From: Plut-88900 sp965116945
Lineage (GTDB): Bacteria > Chloroflexota > Dehalococcoidia > Plut-88900
Length of the DNA stretch: 64,000 bases
Direction of reading: 5' to 3'
NCBI GenBank assembly: GCA_965116945.1
Contig: OZ220734.1
Coordinates: 1,550,001-1,614,000 of the forward strand
Shown here: one piece after another, positions 62,789-64,000 of the stretch
Layout of the letters: the number at the start of each line of letters is the position of its first letter
Numbering within the stretch: position 1 is the first letter of the stretch
Translations under genes and position numbers: made by a program
The notes under the pieces: generated by a model
What the model was told of the DNA's origin: nothing
Databases searched by the model: none
Seen by the model: only the letters and a program-made list of their open reading frames with translations

Positions 62789-63958
62789 TCAATTGAAACG
62801 GTACAGCCTTGCAGCATTCTGACAGGTGATCTTGTCTATCACCGACTGGTCAAGGTGTCCCAGGTCTTCCTTGATCACCCGCTGGGAGTAAGGCCACACG
62901 CCGTCATGGTGGGGATAGTCGGAGCCCCACATGACGTTGTCCGCCCCAATGGCCGCTATAGCATCGGGGCCCGGACTCTCGTGCTGGAACGTCGAATACC
63001 CCTGCCTATGCCACAGTTGGCTGGGCAGCATGCTCAGGTTAAGGTGGAACAGGGTCTCCTTGTATTCCTCGTCCATCCTGTAGAGGACATAGGGTATCCA
63101 CCCAATTCCGCACTCCCCCAGCACGAAGTCGAATCCCGGGTACCGGTCACACGCTCCCCCGAAAGCCATGCTCGCCAGGAATTCTGCTCCGGATAGCTGG
63201 AAGGTAACCAGCAAGATCCCGAAGTCCACCCATTCCAGTCTTTTCCGGTCTTCTGGGTCTGGCTTCCGGTACCCGATCCCGAGAGTATGGAAAGAGATCG
63301 GCATCCGGCATTCTGCCGACGCCGCCCATAGCGGGTCCCACGCCTCGTGATAGACAGGCTTTACCGCCTGGCTTACGTTCAGCTCGGCGCCCTTCAATCC
63401 CATTTCGGCGGCCTTCCTTAGCTGGTTCGCGGCAACCTGGGGGTCATGACTTGTGAGACACGCCAGTCCCGCAAACCTGTCGGGATTGGTGTTGCAGAAA
63501 CTCGCCAGCCACTCGTTGTAGATATCGTACATGAGGACGGTGCGGTCGGCGTCGGTAATCCCATAATCGTTCGCCCCTACGGGGAACCCGCCTCCAAGCC
63601 CGAGAATTCCGTAGATTACCTCTGCCTGGATGTTATCCAGGTCCTGGTCTCCCAGCCGGAGGTGAGGGGTGGTGGGGTGGAAGTCGCCCTTGTCCCCGTC
63701 GGAGAAGAACCCTGTGGCAGCCATCTCATCGAGATGATTGGAAAGTCCTGCTTCATAGGGTTCCCAGGTGGCCTTCAGCCCCGCTCCCGCCACCCAACCC
63801 AATAGCTGCCCGTCCACCTTCCACATGCTTCCCTTTTCCGTCTCCTCCACCCGAGGCATATGTGGTTTGTACTGTTCAGGAGCGTTGGAGACGAATAAGT
63901 CTGCCGGAAGCCACGGTATGTCTATATGCGTGTCCGCCGAAATAGTCTTGTATTCCAT
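62789..63958 (-). CDS. Amidohydrolase-family protein (PF04909-like), paralogue 7
   Basis: 389 residues from ATG 63958, with AAGGGGGTG upstream (a GTG at 63967 is the alternative). ISADTHIDIPWLPADLFVSN, ISFHTLGIGYRKP, FVLGECGIGWIPYVLYRMDEEY and WGSDYPHHDGVWPYSQ are the family blocks, and it ends AARLYRFN. It keeps the DxHxD form of the first motif. Its promoter region continues beyond the window edge. Confidence 0.9.
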   Translation of the reverse strand: MEYKTISADTHIDIPWLPADLFVSNAPEQYKPHMPRVEETEKGSMWKVDGQLLGWVAGAGLKATWEPYEAGLSNHLDEMAATGFFSDGDKGDFHPTTPHLRLGDQDLDNIQAEVIYGILGLGGGFPVGANDYGITDADRTVLMYDIYNEWLASFCNTNPDRFAGLACLTSHDPQVAANQLRKAAEMGLKGAELNVSQAVKPVYHEAWDPLWAASAECRMPISFHTLGIGYRKPDPEDRKRLEWVDFGILLVTFQLSGAEFLASMAFGGACDRYPGFDFVLGECGIGWIPYVLYRMDEEYKETLFHLNLSMLPSQLWHRQGYSTFQHESPGPDAIAAIGADNVMWGSDYPHHDGVWPYSQRVIKEDLGHLDQSVIDKITCQNAARLYRFN

Positions 63959-64000
63959 GGCATTCACCCCCTTCTTTCGGCGAGTATCCCATCGCGAATT

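Noticed and set aside
1..64000. Mobile elements, CRISPR arrays, prophage or defence islands
   Set aside because: No transposase, integrase, cas, restriction-modification or phage structural gene is recognisable, and no regularly spaced repeats were seen.

Overview
The window is about 60 % GC and gene-dense. It looks like a chromosomal piece of a marine Chloroflexota bacterium of the SAR202 / Dehalococcoidia type. That assignment is an inference from gene content: a short nusA-ylxR-infB-rbfA-truB operon, many TTG and GTG starts, and above all a large set of paralogous luciferase-like flavin monooxygenases (five) and PF04909-type amidohydrolases (seven), mixed with Rieske oxygenases. Such expansions are the known hallmark of SAR202 genomes, which are thought to oxidise recalcitrant dissolved organic matter. 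I see no phage, transposon, IS element, integron or CRISPR array.

Region 1 (1-11.3 kb) is the information-processing core. It holds endonuclease V, release factor 2 with a programmed CTT-TGA-C frameshift, and, on the minus strand, nusA-ylxR-infB-rbfA-truB. The same strand continues into three genes that look like the first steps of phosphatidylinositol-mannoside-type lipid synthesis (PatA-, PimA- and PI-phosphate-synthase-like). Upstream of nusA are a promoter, an intrinsic terminator inside the leader, and about 600 bp of non-coding, hairpin-rich DNA closed by a perfect 15-bp inverted repeat. A tRNA-Val(GAC) is divergent from it.

Region 2 (11.4-28.3 kb) holds redox and catabolic genes (DUF2867-type SDR, lipoprotein cytochrome c, VOC protein, PYROXD2-like oxidoreductase, flavin monooxygenase, two amidohydrolases). 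These are followed by a glycine-betaine/choline-type ABC uptake system with a double-length permease, a GMC (choline-dehydrogenase-like) oxidoreductase, and an NCS2 nucleobase permease with an unusual C-terminal domain and apparently an ACG start.

Region 3 (28.5-42 kb) holds an AddB/AddA recombination helicase-nuclease pair, a small membrane protein, an orphan peptide-type binding protein, and a complete TRAP transporter (DctP-Q-M) with its own strong promoter and a perfect intercistronic hairpin.

Region 4 (42-64 kb, all minus strand) is a catabolic accessory region. It holds a transglutaminase-like protein, two F420/FMN-type monooxygenases, an HcnABC-like amine/amino-acid dehydrogenase trio next to an N-acyl-D-amino-acid deacylase, five amidohydrolases, a PEP-mutase/isocitrate-lyase-family enzyme, two tandem Rieske oxygenases plus the decayed tail of a third, two more monooxygenases, a TfoX-N protein and a secreted HNH/Excalibur nuclease. 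My reading is that the window couples uptake systems (betaine-type ABC, TRAP, peptide-type, NCS2) to a panel of oxygenases and hydrolases for N-methylated, amino-acid-derived and ring-containing organic matter. Substrates cannot be fixed from sequence alone.
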